From positions 10,972 to 74,971 of the forward strand of contig CAYJEX010000006.1 of NCBI GenBank assembly GCA_964369465.1: a DNA stretch of 64,000 nucleotides, in the 5' to 3' direction. Position numbers and translations under genes: made by a program. Shown here piece by piece: positions 17,194 to 26,221 of the stretch; within the stretch, counting starts at the first letter, position 1; every line of letters starts with the position of its first letter. Source of the DNA: CAYJHC01 sp964369465 (GTDB lineage Bacteria; Bacillota; Clostridia; Peptostreptococcales; Anaerovoracaceae). The notes beneath the pieces are model-generated. The model was given only the letters and a program-made list of their open reading frames with translations, was not told the DNA's origin and did not search any database.

Positions 17194-18873
17194 TTATTCT
17201 AAAATTATATCTTTTACTGCTCCTCCTGGCGGAATCATTGGATATACTTTTTCATTTTTATCTATTGGACATTCAATAAGTATCGGTCCATCTATTTTCA
17301 AGGTCTTCAGCAAGCTACTCAACTCATCAATTTCTGAAACTCTATATCCTTTTGCTCCAAAAGCTTCTGCCAAGGCCACAAAATCCGTTTTTCTCTTCAT
17401 TGTTGTTTCTGAAAATCTTCCGTTTTGGAAAATATCTTGCCACTGTCTAACCATACCCAAAACTTTATTGTTTAGCAATATTATAACAAGCGGTAGGTTT
17501 TGTGTAACTGCTGTTGCCATTTCATTCAAGTTCATTCCAAAGCTCCCATCCCCTGTAAATAGTATTGTTGGTTTTTTATCATTTGCTATGCATCCACCAA
17601 TAGCTGCACCCATACCATATCCCATAGTCCCAAGGCCTCCAGAAGTTAATAGTTTCCTTGGTTTATGAAATTCATAATGTTGTACTGTCCACATTTGATG
17701 TTGGCCTACATCTGTTGCAATTACAGTATCTTTGCTCATAGCACTACTAACCGTTTTAATTATTTCGCGTGGTATGAATTCTCCTGTAATAGGTTTTGTA
17801 CCTTTTTCTTTAAATTTTTGTATAAGATCTGTCCATTCAACACGTTTTGTTTCTTTCACTTTATCAAGCAAAACATTCAACGTCGTGGAAACATCACCTT
17901 TTAGATATGTATGTGCTTCAACATTTTTCCCCATTTCTGCCATGTCAATATCCAAATGTATAATATGTCTATTACCCATATAATGAGAAATATCTCCTGT
18001 CGCTCTATCTGAAAATCTAACTCCAACTGCAATAATTACATCACACTCTTCCTGTGCCATATTCGATGCAAATTTTCCATGCATTCCACACATACCTAAA
18101 TTTAAAGAATAATCATAATCTACTGCTGTAATCCCCATCATACTGAATCCTATTGGAGCATCTATTTTTTTTGAAAACTCTAATAATTCATTTTCCACGC
18201 CTGCTGCAATCACTCCTCCTCCCGCATATATAAATGGTCTTTCAGATTTGTTAATTACATCAATAGCTTCCTTCATTGAATTTTCGTCAAAGCTAGGAAT
18301 AGGCTTTATTCTTTCGATTAGTCCTGTTTCTTCATTAGGATCATAATCGTACTTTTCAACTTGAATATTTTTAGGAATATCAACTAAAACAGGGCCTTTT
18401 CTTCCTGTATTAGCAATATGAAATGCTGTTCTTAACGTTTTAGGTAACTCAGAAATATTTCTAATTACGAAGTTGTGTTTAACTACTGGTTGTGTTATTC
18501 CAACAATATCTACTTCTTGAAAACTATCTTTTCCTAAAAGGGGTACAGGAACATTTCCTGTAATTGCGACCATTGGAACACTATCAAGATATGCATTTGC
18601 AATTCCCGTAACTAGATTTGTAGCACCAGGTCCGCTTGTAGCAAAAACAACTCCTGTTTCTCCTTTTGTTCTAGCATATCCGTCAGCAGCATGTGCAGCA
18701 CCCTGTTCATGTGCAGCTAATACGTGATTTATTTTGCCATGATATTCATATAAAGCATCATATAGAGGAATGACCGCTCCACCTGGATATCCAAAAACTG
18801 TTGTTACACCTTGTCTAATTAATTCTTCAATAATTATTTGGGCGCCTGTAAATTCTCTCCTTTTGTCTTCCAT
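17194..18873 (-). CDS. ilvB: acetolactate synthase large subunit
   Basis: A 559-residue ThDP enzyme. It begins with FTGAQIIIEELIRQGV, has the catalytic glutamate in LAAHEQGAAHAADGYAR, the FAD/central domain, and the ThDP motif GDGSFGMNLNEMATA near residue 450 followed by NNKVLGMVRQWQ. It condenses two pyruvates, or pyruvate with 2-oxobutyrate, as the first step of branched-chain amino acid synthesis. The ATG at 18873 has GGAGGG 9 bases upstream. In-frame codons farther upstream fall in the attenuator hairpin and are not used. First structural gene of the operon. Confidence 0.97.
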   Translation of the reverse strand: MEDKRREFTGAQIIIEELIRQGVTTVFGYPGGAVIPLYDALYEYHGKINHVLAAHEQGAAHAADGYARTKGETGVVFATSGPGATNLVTGIANAYLDSVPMVAITGNVPVPLLGKDSFQEVDIVGITQPVVKHNFVIRNISELPKTLRTAFHIANTGRKGPVLVDIPKNIQVEKYDYDPNEETGLIERIKPIPSFDENSMKEAIDVINKSERPFIYAGGGVIAAGVENELLEFSKKIDAPIGFSMMGITAVDYDYSLNLGMCGMHGKFASNMAQEECDVIIAVGVRFSDRATGDISHYMGNRHIIHLDIDMAEMGKNVEAHTYLKGDVSTTLNVLLDKVKETKRVEWTDLIQKFKEKGTKPITGEFIPREIIKTVSSAMSKDTVIATDVGQHQMWTVQHYEFHKPRKLLTSGGLGTMGYGMGAAIGGCIANDKKPTILFTGDGSFGMNLNEMATAVTQNLPLVIILLNNKVLGMVRQWQDIFQNGRFSETTMKRKTDFVALAEAFGAKGYRVSEIDELSSLLKTLKIDGPILIECPIDKNEKVYPMIPPGGAVKDIILE

Positions 18874-18894
18874 ATTTAAAATCCCTCCAAAAAT

Positions 18895-18929
18895 AAAATA
18901 AAAACCTTTCAGCATGTTGCCGAAAGGTT
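18895..18929 (-). terminator. attenuator hairpin of the ilv-leu operon
   Basis: On the minus strand a 12-bp stem (18918-18929 with 18903-18914, one G-U pair), a 3-base loop and a T-rich tail lie between the leader peptide stop and ilvB. The leader segment CTGAAAG at 18983-18989 can pair with the 5' arm of this stem, so a competing antiterminator fold is available. This is the arrangement of ribosome-mediated attenuation. Confidence 0.85.
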
Positions 18930-18950
18930 AGGAATACAGGTTTTGTAATT

Positions 18951-19040
18951 CTAAGAATTCAAGCAACGCAAAATTTCATTATCTTTCAGGATAATGCTGA
19001 GTAAACCCACGACTAGCACTGCTATAAATATACTTGCCAT
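18951..19040 (-). CDS. branched-chain amino acid operon leader peptide
   Basis: A 29-codon frame with AAGGAG 6 bases before its ATG. Fourteen of the 29 residues are Leu (6), Ile (5) or Val (3), concentrated in two runs (IFIAVLVVGLLS and IIL). It lies between the promoter and the attenuator hairpin of the ilvB operon. Stalling at scarce Leu-, Ile- or Val-tRNA would place the ribosome over the early codons and free the downstream CTGAAAG segment to disrupt the terminator. The composition and position make a leader peptide far more likely than a structural protein. Confidence 0.88.
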   Translation of the reverse strand: MASIFIAVLVVGLLSIILKDNEILRCLNS

Positions 19041-19076
19041 TTTCTCTCCTTTTCGCGTTGTAATTCCAATATACTT

Positions 19077-19105
19077 AGTCTATCATTATTAGATAAACAT
19101 GTCAA
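19077..19105 (-). promoter_or_regulatory. sigma-A promoter of the ilv-leu operon
   Basis: On the minus strand a perfect TTGACA (19100-19105), a 17-base spacer and TAGACT (19077-19082), 36 bases before the leader peptide start codon. Confidence 0.85.
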
Positions 19106-19174
19106 TTATTTTTTGTACAATTTTATATTTTTTTTATTCATTATTTGGTGTAAAATACAAGATTCTATTTTTTA

Positions 19175-19636
19175 CTACGACAATATAAGACTATTAATTA
19201 TGTTATTAATTTCATCTTCGTCAACTTTGTCTATTACGGTAATTATTAGTTGTTGTCCATTATGAGAAGTTCCGCCATACACATCATATATTTGTCCATA
19301 ATACTCAAACGTTACAACTCTAAGATCTAGCCCTGCAACATTAACCGAATCAAGTTCTGTGTATTCATAAGTGTTTATCACGCCTTCAAAAAGAATAGCA
19401 GCTTGTTCAGGTGATATATCCGAACCAATAAGTTGAAATTCAATAGAAGCTCCAGTTCCCTCTTCACCAGTATCTTCAATATATATTTCATTAGTTACTT
19501 CACTATATATCGCCTTCCAATCACTTGGTACAATGATCGTCATCTTTCCACCAACAAATTCTTTATCTGTAGGTCCGCATCCTACTAATCCAAATATCAT
19601 TGTGGAAATCATTAAAACAACAAGAATTTTTTTCAT
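19175..19636 (-). CDS. small lipoprotein, family not recognised
   Basis: A 153-residue protein with a type II signal peptide and lipobox LVGC (Cys20), predicted to be anchored outside the cell membrane. The mature part has a beta-strand start (KMTIIVPSDWKAI) and alternating strands, resembling the PsbP/YjgB-like small lipoproteins of Clostridia, with no catalytic motif. The opening 'VPSDWK' pattern also occurs in the lipoprotein at 52.6 kb (VPDGWY), so they may be distant relatives. It ends 70 bases before the ilv promoter. Role unknown. Confidence 0.75.
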   Translation of the reverse strand: MKKILVVLMISTMIFGLVGCGPTDKEFVGGKMTIIVPSDWKAIYSEVTNEIYIEDTGEEGTGASIEFQLIGSDISPEQAAILFEGVINTYEYTELDSVNVAGLDLRVVTFEYYGQIYDVYGGTSHNGQQLIITVIDKVDEDEINNIINSLILS

Positions 19637-19693
19637 GAGATCTCCTCTTTAAACAAATCAAATTATCTGCATTATCTTTGGCTGATCTTACAA

Positions 19694-20269
19694 CTATTTT
19701 TTGAAAATTGTAGCAACGACATTTCCTGCTACTCCAGCTGCATTTCCTTCGTCAGTATCTATATGAGCTTCTTTCTGATGCCCTTCTCCAGATCTAATTA
19801 GAACATTTTCAAACACAACTCCTCTTTCACCTTCTATTTTCATATTTACGAATTCTTTATCTTTCACTCCTGCCTCAAGTGCTTCCTCTGGCGAAAGGTG
19901 TACGTGTCTTAAAGCTGCAATAACTCCTTGCTCTAAATCAACTTCTCCACATGGACCTACTAATTTGCATCCTGGAGTTCCATCTAATTTTCCTGATTCT
20001 TTAACAGGAGCATTTAATCCAGCAACTCTAGCATCTGTAATAGCTAATTCTACTTGTGTTTCTGGACGTGCCGGTCCTAAAACTCTAAGCCCCTTTAGAG
20101 TAGCTTTTGGTCCTACAACATCTACCTTTTCTTCACATGCATACTGTCCTGGTTGAACTAGATCTTTTGTTGGTGTAAGTTTATGTCCTTTTCCAAAAAG
20201 AATTTCAATGTCAGCCTCTTTTAAGTGTACATGTTTGTTTGATATTCCTATTCCTACTTTATATTCCAT
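19694..20269 (-). CDS. pduL: phosphate propanoyltransferase (PduL-type phosphotransacylase)
   Basis: A 191-residue PduL protein, made of two similar beta-barrel domains. Each has a conserved HVHL motif (SNKHVHL near residue 12 and LRHVHLSPEEA near residue 122), whose histidines bind the catalytic zinc pair. The ending with EAHIDTDEGNAAGV is also typical. It exchanges CoA and phosphate on acetyl- or propanoyl-CoA. There is no N-terminal encapsulation peptide and no microcompartment shell gene nearby, so it is probably the housekeeping phosphotransacetylase used in energy metabolism. It follows hpt by 17 bases. Confidence 0.93.
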   Translation of the reverse strand: MEYKVGIGISNKHVHLKEADIEILFGKGHKLTPTKDLVQPGQYACEEKVDVVGPKATLKGLRVLGPARPETQVELAITDARVAGLNAPVKESGKLDGTPGCKLVGPCGEVDLEQGVIAALRHVHLSPEEALEAGVKDKEFVNMKIEGERGVVFENVLIRSGEGHQKEAHIDTDEGNAAGVAGNVVATIFKK

Positions 20270-20286
20270 TTTCCCCTCCTATAAAT

Positions 20287-20814
20287 TTATTCTAAATAAC
20301 TAATGTATGGCAATTGTCTATATTTTTGATCATAATCTAATCCATATCCAATAATAAACAGGTTTTCTACTGTGAATCCAACGTAATCTGCTTCTACTTT
20401 TACTTTTCTTCCTGAAGGTTTATCCATAAGAGTGCAGATCTTTATTGTTTTTGCCATTTTATTTTTAAAATATCTTGTCAAATATTCTAATGTAATCCCC
20501 GAATCCACAATATCTTCTACAATAATCACATTTTTTCCTTCTACATCTGCATCTAAGTCTTTAAGTATTTTAACTACTCCTGTAGTAGTTTTTCCCGTAC
20601 CATAACTGCTGACAGCCATATAATCTAAAATTACATCGCCATTAATATTTTTGGCAACATCACTCATCCAAAAAGCACACCCTTTAAGAATTCCAACTAA
20701 AATAATTTCTTCTCCTTTGAATTCTTGTGAAATTTGACTCCCAATTTCCTTGGCTCTATTTAAGATTGTTTCTTGATCAACAAGTATTTTGCCTATAGTT
20801 TCATTTTCTTTCAT
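20287..20814 (-). CDS. hpt: hypoxanthine phosphoribosyltransferase
   Basis: A 175-residue type I phosphoribosyltransferase. The PRPP-binding loop is VIIVEDIVDSGITL near residue 97, with the second acidic pair typical of HPRT. The flexible loop is YMAVSSYGTGKTT, and VGFTVENLFIIGYGLDYDQ near the C-terminus is the purine-binding region. It salvages hypoxanthine and guanine to IMP and GMP. GGGAG lies upstream of the ATG. It lies between the DUF1232 gene and pduL on the same strand. Confidence 0.95.
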   Translation of the reverse strand: MKENETIGKILVDQETILNRAKEIGSQISQEFKGEEIILVGILKGCAFWMSDVAKNINGDVILDYMAVSSYGTGKTTTGVVKILKDLDADVEGKNVIIVEDIVDSGITLEYLTRYFKNKMAKTIKICTLMDKPSGRKVKVEADYVGFTVENLFIIGYGLDYDQKYRQLPYISYLE

Positions 20815-20828
20815 AGTCTTTTCACTCC

Positions 20829-21158
20829 CTATTTATCGTCTTCATCTACTGTATATTCAACATTATCAATTATTTTGCTTTTATTGAAATTCTTGGAATA
20901 ATCTTCTGTTTTTTCACCTAACCAATACGAATCCAGCGTGTCTTTTAAATATAAAAGTATACATGTCCATAAAATTATATCGTCTAGAAGAGCTATTGGT
21001 AATATCGCTATTGGGATAAGATCAATAGGACTAAACAAATAAACCAGGCCAAAGACAACCAATAGCTTTTTCCATATAGATACTTTTTTGTCTACCATCA
21101 TGAAACGTATTGCTTTTATTCTTTTAAATATTACTTGAAATCCTAAAAAATGATACAT
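20829..21158 (-). CDS. DUF1232 (YkvA-like) membrane protein
   Basis: A 109-residue protein. The core LLVVFGLVYLFSPIDLIPIAILPIALLDDIILW is the DUF1232 signature: two short hydrophobic helices joined by the SPIDLIP motif and followed by DD. The C-terminal 35 residues are charged. YkvA-family proteins are small membrane proteins of unknown function. GGAGG precedes the ATG. It lies 14 bases upstream of hpt, so the two are probably cotranscribed. Confidence 0.85.
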   Translation of the reverse strand: MYHFLGFQVIFKRIKAIRFMMVDKKVSIWKKLLVVFGLVYLFSPIDLIPIAILPIALLDDIILWTCILLYLKDTLDSYWLGEKTEDYSKNFNKSKIIDNVEYTVDEDDK

Positions 21159-21232
21159 CTAAAGTCCTCCATTTATTTCGTATTTCTACTTCATAATATT
21201 GTTTCAAAATATTTATGTTCTAAAAGTATTTC

Positions 21233-21823
21233 CTATTGTTGGTTTAGCAGTTTTTCCATCTCATCAAGTAATTCGTTATAACCCACTCTATTCAATGCCG
21301 ATATAGGTATTATAACATCTTCTTCTGTCAAATTTAAGGTAGTTTTTATAATATTCAAATATTTTTGAACTTGGTTTTTAGGTATTTTATCAAGTTTTGT
21401 CGCAACTACCAATCCATCTAGTTCATAGTGCCTTAGATATTCGTACATTTGAACATCTTGCTCTGATGGTTTATGCCTAATATCAACTAGTTGTGCTACT
21501 TTAATCAAGTTTTGCCTTCTGCTCAAATATGTTTCAATCATTTTGCCCCACGTGCTACTCAACTCTTTTGATACTTTTGCATATCCATATCCTGGCAAAT
21601 CAACTATTCTAAACTCTCCATTTATCTCATAAAAATTTATTGTTCTTGTTTTGCCTGGATTCCCACTTACTTTTGCAAGTTTTTTTCTATTTGTGAGTAA
21701 ATTAAGTAATGATGATTTCCCCACATTAGATCTTCCCGCAAATGCTATTTCCAAAAGATCTTCTTCTGGGTATTGAAACGGCTTTGCAGCCACTGCTACT
21801 ATATCAGCGTTTTTTATTATCAT
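21233..21823 (-). CDS. engB: ribosome biogenesis GTP-binding protein EngB/YsxC
   Basis: A 196-residue Era-type GTPase of standard length. G1 is GRSNVGKSSL near residue 30, G2 lies at GKTRTINFY, G3 is DLPGYGYAKV, G4 is ATKLDKIP (TKxD) and G5 is ISALN. It helps late assembly of the large ribosomal subunit. The start overlaps the last four bases of lon (ATGA), and the lon-engB pairing is a conserved Firmicutes arrangement, which suggests translational coupling. Confidence 0.97.
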   Translation of the reverse strand: MIIKNADIVAVAAKPFQYPEEDLLEIAFAGRSNVGKSSLLNLLTNRKKLAKVSGNPGKTRTINFYEINGEFRIVDLPGYGYAKVSKELSSTWGKMIETYLSRRQNLIKVAQLVDIRHKPSEQDVQMYEYLRHYELDGLVVATKLDKIPKNQVQKYLNIIKTTLNLTEEDVIIPISALNRVGYNELLDEMEKLLNQQ

Positions 21824-24249
21824 AGCACTTCCTCAATAGCATCTTCCACATTTTTAAGAAGTACAAATGTAATTTCTTTTCTTACTTTTTCTGGAATATC
21901 ATCTATATCTTTTTCATTCTCAAAAGGCAAAAGTACTTTTCTTATTCCAGCTCTATGAGCAGCCATAACTTTTTCTCTTATTCCTCCTACAGGTAAAACA
22001 TGCCCTCTCAGACTTATTTCTCCTGTCATAGCTATATCTTGTCTTGCTTCTTTTCCAGTCATTGTCGATAGCATTGCCAAAAACATAGTTACTCCTGCAG
22101 ATGGCCCATCCTTTGGAATTGCTCCTTCTGGAATATGAATATGAATATCTTTTTCTTTTTGCTCGGAAATATCCACTTTAAACTCATTAGCTTTTGATTT
22201 AATATAGCTAAGTGCCGTTTTTGCTGACTCTTGCATCACATCACCCATTTGACCTGTCAATACAAATTTTCCATTTCCTGGCACAGCAACAGTTTCAATA
22301 AATAGCGTGTCGCCTCCAACCGCAGTCCAAGCAAGGCCCGTAGTTACACCCACTTCTTTCTTTTCTTTAATGATATCATATCTATATTTTTGTTTCCCTA
22401 AAATAGATTCTAAATTTTTTGTGCTTATTTCAAACTTGTTCTTCTTTTCAGATAATGTTTTCTTTGCTACTTTTCTACAAATATTTGCAATTTCTCTTTC
22501 GAGATTTCTAACTCCTGATTCTCTAGTGTAATAATTAATTACATCTTGGATTGCTCCTTTTGAAATATTGATGTTCTCTTCACTTAGTCCATGTTCTTTT
22601 ATCTTTTTTGGTATCAAAAATTTTGCCGCAATATTTAGCTTTTCTTCTTCTGTATAACCTGTAACTTCAATAACTTCCATTCTATCTAAAAGTGGTCTTG
22701 GTATAGTAGAAGTCGTATTTGCTGTAGCAACAAACATGGTTTTTGATAAATCAAAAGGAACCTCTAAATAGTGATCCATAAATTCTTTGTTTTGCTCTGG
22801 ATCTAAAACTTCTAACAAAGCAGAAGCTGGGTCACCTTTGAAGTCAGCTCCAATTTTATCAACTTCATCAAACAAGAATACTGGGTTTTTGCTACCACAC
22901 TCTTTAATCGCATTTATTATCCTACCTGGAATTGCACCAATATATGTTCTACGATGCCCTCTAATTTCAGCTTCATCCCTCATTCCTCCAAGTGACATCC
23001 TAATAAAATCCCTACCCGTTGCTCTTGCAATTGATTTTGCAATAGATGTCTTACCTGTTCCTGGAGGACCTACTAAACATATAATTGGTCCTTTTAATTC
23101 TTTAGCAAGTTCAACTACTGCCAAATATTCTAAAACTCTTTCTTTAACTTTTTCTAAGCCATAATGGTCTTCGTTTAATATTCTTTCAGCTTCTAGTATG
23201 GAGTTTTTGTTTTTAGTCAATTTTTTCCATGGCATTTCGAGTATTGTTTCTATATAAGTTCTTACAACAGATGCTTCTGCCGATGACGGTTGTAACAATG
23301 AAAATTTTCTAATTTCTTTCTTGATCTTTTTATCTAATTTTTTTGGCAACTTAAGCTTATTTAAACTTTCTTTCCATCTATTAGTTTCTTCATCTATATC
23401 TTCATCAATCCCTAATTCCTCTTGAATAACTTTTATTTGTTCTCTAAGATAATAATCCTTTTGATTTTTATTCATTTGGTCTTTTACTTTATTAGAGATG
23501 TCTTCTTTAATACTCAATATTTCAATCTCTTCTGCCAAAATTTCATCAAGTTTATTCAGCCTTTCTTGAATATTAAAACATTCTAAAATTTCTTGTTTCT
23601 TTTCAGCCTTAATATTAAGGTGAGACGCAATTATATCTCCAAAATTTCCCAATTCTTCAATACTTTCTACTGTACTATAAATGTCATTATGCTGGTTTTC
23701 GCTAAATATAAGATATTCGTCAAATTTACTCAAGACCATTCTTTTGAGTGCTTTTTCAGTTGGCGTTGTTTCGTAAATTTCATCTATTTCCACTTTTTTT
23801 GCTTTGCATTTGAAAAATGGGCTTTCTGAAATTATCTCAGTAACCTCTCCTCTATCTAATCCTTCTACTAAAACTCTAACTGCATCATTTGGAAGCCTCA
23901 ATATTTGTTTAATTTTTACAATAGTTCCAGTTTTGAAAAAATCTTTTTTCGTAGGAAGATCAATTTTTTCATCTTTTTGAGTAGACAAAAAAATGCGTTG
24001 GTCCTTAAGCATAGCTTTTTCCAAAGCATTAACAGATTTTTCTCTAGCAACTTCAAAATGCAGAACCATCTTAGGAAAAATAGTTATCCCTCTGAGCGGT
24101 ATCAGTGGCAAAATCATATCCTTTTTTTCTTTATGTTCTTCTTTACCTTTAAACTCTTCTATATCATCAAGTTCATCTTTTTCTTTATCTTTTTCTTCCA
24201 AAATTTTTTCTTCATTTTTTTCAATTTTATTTTTTTTGTCTTTATCCAT
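21820..24249 (-). CDS. lon: ATP-dependent protease Lon (LonA)
   Basis: An 809-residue LonA protease. After a charged Lys/Glu-rich leader of about 45 residues, longer than in most homologues, come the substrate-binding LON domain (ILPLIPLRGITIFPKMV), the AAA+ domain with Walker A GPPGTGKTS near residue 395 and Walker B PVFLFDEVDK, and the Ser-Lys protease domain with the catalytic serine in PKDGPSAGV (about residue 715) and lysine about 43 residues later. I start at ATG 24249 because GGAGG lies 5 bases upstream; an in-frame TTG four codons earlier overlaps that site. It follows clpX on the same strand. Confidence 0.97.
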   Translation of the reverse strand: MDKDKKNKIEKNEEKILEEKDKEKDELDDIEEFKGKEEHKEKKDMILPLIPLRGITIFPKMVLHFEVAREKSVNALEKAMLKDQRIFLSTQKDEKIDLPTKKDFFKTGTIVKIKQILRLPNDAVRVLVEGLDRGEVTEIISESPFFKCKAKKVEIDEIYETTPTEKALKRMVLSKFDEYLIFSENQHNDIYSTVESIEELGNFGDIIASHLNIKAEKKQEILECFNIQERLNKLDEILAEEIEILSIKEDISNKVKDQMNKNQKDYYLREQIKVIQEELGIDEDIDEETNRWKESLNKLKLPKKLDKKIKKEIRKFSLLQPSSAEASVVRTYIETILEMPWKKLTKNKNSILEAERILNEDHYGLEKVKERVLEYLAVVELAKELKGPIICLVGPPGTGKTSIAKSIARATGRDFIRMSLGGMRDEAEIRGHRRTYIGAIPGRIINAIKECGSKNPVFLFDEVDKIGADFKGDPASALLEVLDPEQNKEFMDHYLEVPFDLSKTMFVATANTTSTIPRPLLDRMEVIEVTGYTEEEKLNIAAKFLIPKKIKEHGLSEENINISKGAIQDVINYYTRESGVRNLEREIANICRKVAKKTLSEKKNKFEISTKNLESILGKQKYRYDIIKEKKEVGVTTGLAWTAVGGDTLFIETVAVPGNGKFVLTGQMGDVMQESAKTALSYIKSKANEFKVDISEQKEKDIHIHIPEGAIPKDGPSAGVTMFLAMLSTMTGKEARQDIAMTGEISLRGHVLPVGGIREKVMAAHRAGIRKVLLPFENEKDIDDIPEKVRKEITFVLLKNVEDAIEEVL

Positions 24250-24339
24250 TAGCTCCTCCAAATTAGGTGTTCACCTACTGTTTCTTTGTTCACCAAACTA
24301 TTAAGCTGTATAATATAAGGCGACACTAGCCGCCCTATT

Positions 24340-25620
24340 TTATGCTGTCTTTTCTGTTATCTTTTCTTCTTTTTTACCTGAAGAGTTTTTCAAAGTGTAT
24401 ATAGGTGGCTTATTTCCTTCAACTGTTTCTACAGTAATTATGCATTTTACAATATCATCTCTAGATGGTACTTCGTACATAATATCTTTCATCAACTTCT
24501 CAAATATACCTCTAAGTCCTCTTGCTCCTGTTTTTTTCGATATTGCCTTTCTAGCAATAGCTTTGATAGCTTCTTCTTCAACAACAAGCTCTACCCCGTC
24601 AATATGTAGTAATTGTTCATATTGTTTTATTAAGGCATTTTTAGGTTTTGTAATTATTTCTACTAGCATTTCTTCTGAAAGTTCCTCTAGAATTACAATT
24701 CCAGGTAACCTGCCAATAAATTCTGGAATTAGTCCAAATTTCAGTAAATCTTCAGATTCAATATTCTCCAAAATATTTTTTTTCTCTATATTCTCATCTT
24801 CGTTTTTATTTTCTAGTGAAAATCCTATTACTTTTTCACCTTTTCTCCTTCTAATAATTTTATCAAGGCCCTCAAAGGCTCCGCCACATATAAACATTAC
24901 ATCTGTAGTATCAAATGGAATAAACTCTTGGTGTGGGTGTTTTCTTCCACCTTGCGGAGGAACATTGGCGACAGTTCCTTCTATTATTTTTAATAATGCT
25001 TGTTGCACTCCCTCACCACTTACGTCTCTAGTTATTGAAGGATTATCAGATCTTCTCGATATTTTATCAATTTCATCAATATAAATAATTCCTCTTTGGG
25101 CTTTCTCTATATCAAAATCAGCTGCTTGTAACAACTTAAGTAAAATATTCTCTACATCCTCTCCAACGTATCCTGCTTCAGTCAATGCAGTAGCATCTGC
25201 TATTGCAAAAGGCACATCTAAAATTTTTGCCAAAGTTTGTGCCAATAAAGTTTTTCCAGAGCCCGTATTACCTATCATAATCACGTTTGTCTTTTGTATT
25301 TCAATGTCATCATGTGTTTTTTTCGCTGCAGCAATTCTTTTATAATGATTATATACGGCAACCGCTAATGTTTTCTTTGCTTCTAGTTGTCCTATAACAT
25401 ACTCGTCTAGAATATTTTTTATTTCTTCAGGTTTAAGCAATTCAATATTGTCATCCACCTGATCTACCAATTTCAATTCCTTTTGAAAAGCTTCATGACA
25501 AAAATTAATACAATCTTCACAAATATATACATCAGGACCAGATATCAATCGAGTAGCTTGGCTTTGTGGCTTTCCGCAAAAGGAACACATTATTTCCATG
25601 CTATCATTATTTTTCGTCAT
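24340..25620 (-). CDS. clpX: ClpXP protease ATPase subunit ClpX
   Basis: A 426-residue AAA+ unfoldase. The N-terminal zinc-binding dimerisation domain has CSFCGKPQ and CEDCINFC (about residues 12-40). Walker A is GNTGSGKTL near residue 118, Walker B IIYIDEIDK, pore loop GYVGEDVEN and sensor regions follow, and an IGF-type loop for docking to ClpP (VIGFSLENK) is present. It delivers substrates to ClpP. Its start overlaps the end of clpP by 14 bases, so translation is probably coupled. Confidence 0.98.
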   Translation of the reverse strand: MTKNNDSMEIMCSFCGKPQSQATRLISGPDVYICEDCINFCHEAFQKELKLVDQVDDNIELLKPEEIKNILDEYVIGQLEAKKTLAVAVYNHYKRIAAAKKTHDDIEIQKTNVIMIGNTGSGKTLLAQTLAKILDVPFAIADATALTEAGYVGEDVENILLKLLQAADFDIEKAQRGIIYIDEIDKISRRSDNPSITRDVSGEGVQQALLKIIEGTVANVPPQGGRKHPHQEFIPFDTTDVMFICGGAFEGLDKIIRRRKGEKVIGFSLENKNEDENIEKKNILENIESEDLLKFGLIPEFIGRLPGIVILEELSEEMLVEIITKPKNALIKQYEQLLHIDGVELVVEEEAIKAIARKAISKKTGARGLRGIFEKLMKDIMYEVPSRDDIVKCIITVETVEGNKPPIYTLKNSSGKKEEKITEKTA

Positions 25621-26203
25621 ACTCTCTTTCCTCCAAAATTTTGTCGATTAAGCCATATTCCATCGCTTCTTCTGCTGACATGAAATTATCTCTATCCGTA
25701 TCTTTTTCAATAACTTCAATAGTTTTCCCTGTGTTTTTACTTAAAAGTTTATTTAGCTTTTCTCTTGTTTTAATTATCCATTCAGCATGTATCTTAATAT
25801 CTTCAGCTTGACCTCTTGCTCCTCCTAATGGCTGGTGAATCATTATTTCCGCATTGGGTAAAGAACACCTTTTTCCTTTTGTTCCAGCCGAAAGCAAAAA
25901 CGCTCCCATACTAGCAGCTATTCCTACACATATAGTAGTAACGTCTGGTTTAATATGTTTCATCGTATCGTAAATTGCCATTCCAGAAGTCACAGAGCCC
26001 CCAGGGCTATTGATATATATAGTAATATCTTTTTTGCTATCCTCGGCCTCTAGATACAAAAGCTGAGCAATTACTAAATTAGCTGTCGCATCATCAATTT
26101 CTCCTGTAATAAATATAACTCTATCTTTTAACATTCTAGAGAAAATATCGTAAGATCTTTCACCTCTTCCGGTGTCTTCGAGGACGTATGGTATCAGGTT
26201 CAT
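25607..26203 (-). CDS. clpP: ATP-dependent Clp protease proteolytic subunit
   Basis: A 198-residue serine peptidase with the triad Ser98 (GIAASMG), His123 (MIHQPLGG) and Asp near 172 (EKDTDRDNF). I start at ATG 26203 (MNLIPYVLEDTGRGE), where the family begins, with a GAGAG site upstream. The frame stays open about 50 codons further upstream, but those codons lie in an interspersed repeat with no homology to ClpP, so I exclude them. It pairs with clpX downstream and follows tig, the usual tig-clpP-clpX-lon order. Confidence 0.97.
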   Translation of the reverse strand: MNLIPYVLEDTGRGERSYDIFSRMLKDRVIFITGEIDDATANLVIAQLLYLEAEDSKKDITIYINSPGGSVTSGMAIYDTMKHIKPDVTTICVGIAASMGAFLLSAGTKGKRCSLPNAEIMIHQPLGGARGQAEDIKIHAEWIIKTREKLNKLLSKNTGKTIEVIEKDTDRDNFMSAEEAMEYGLIDKILEEREYDEK

Positions 26204-26221
26204 ATTACACTCTCTTTCTTG

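Noticed and set aside
24319..24334. A hairpin between clpX and lon (GGCGAC/GCCGCC) as a terminator
   Set aside because: The stem is only 6 bp and it lacks a real T-run; left out of the feature list.
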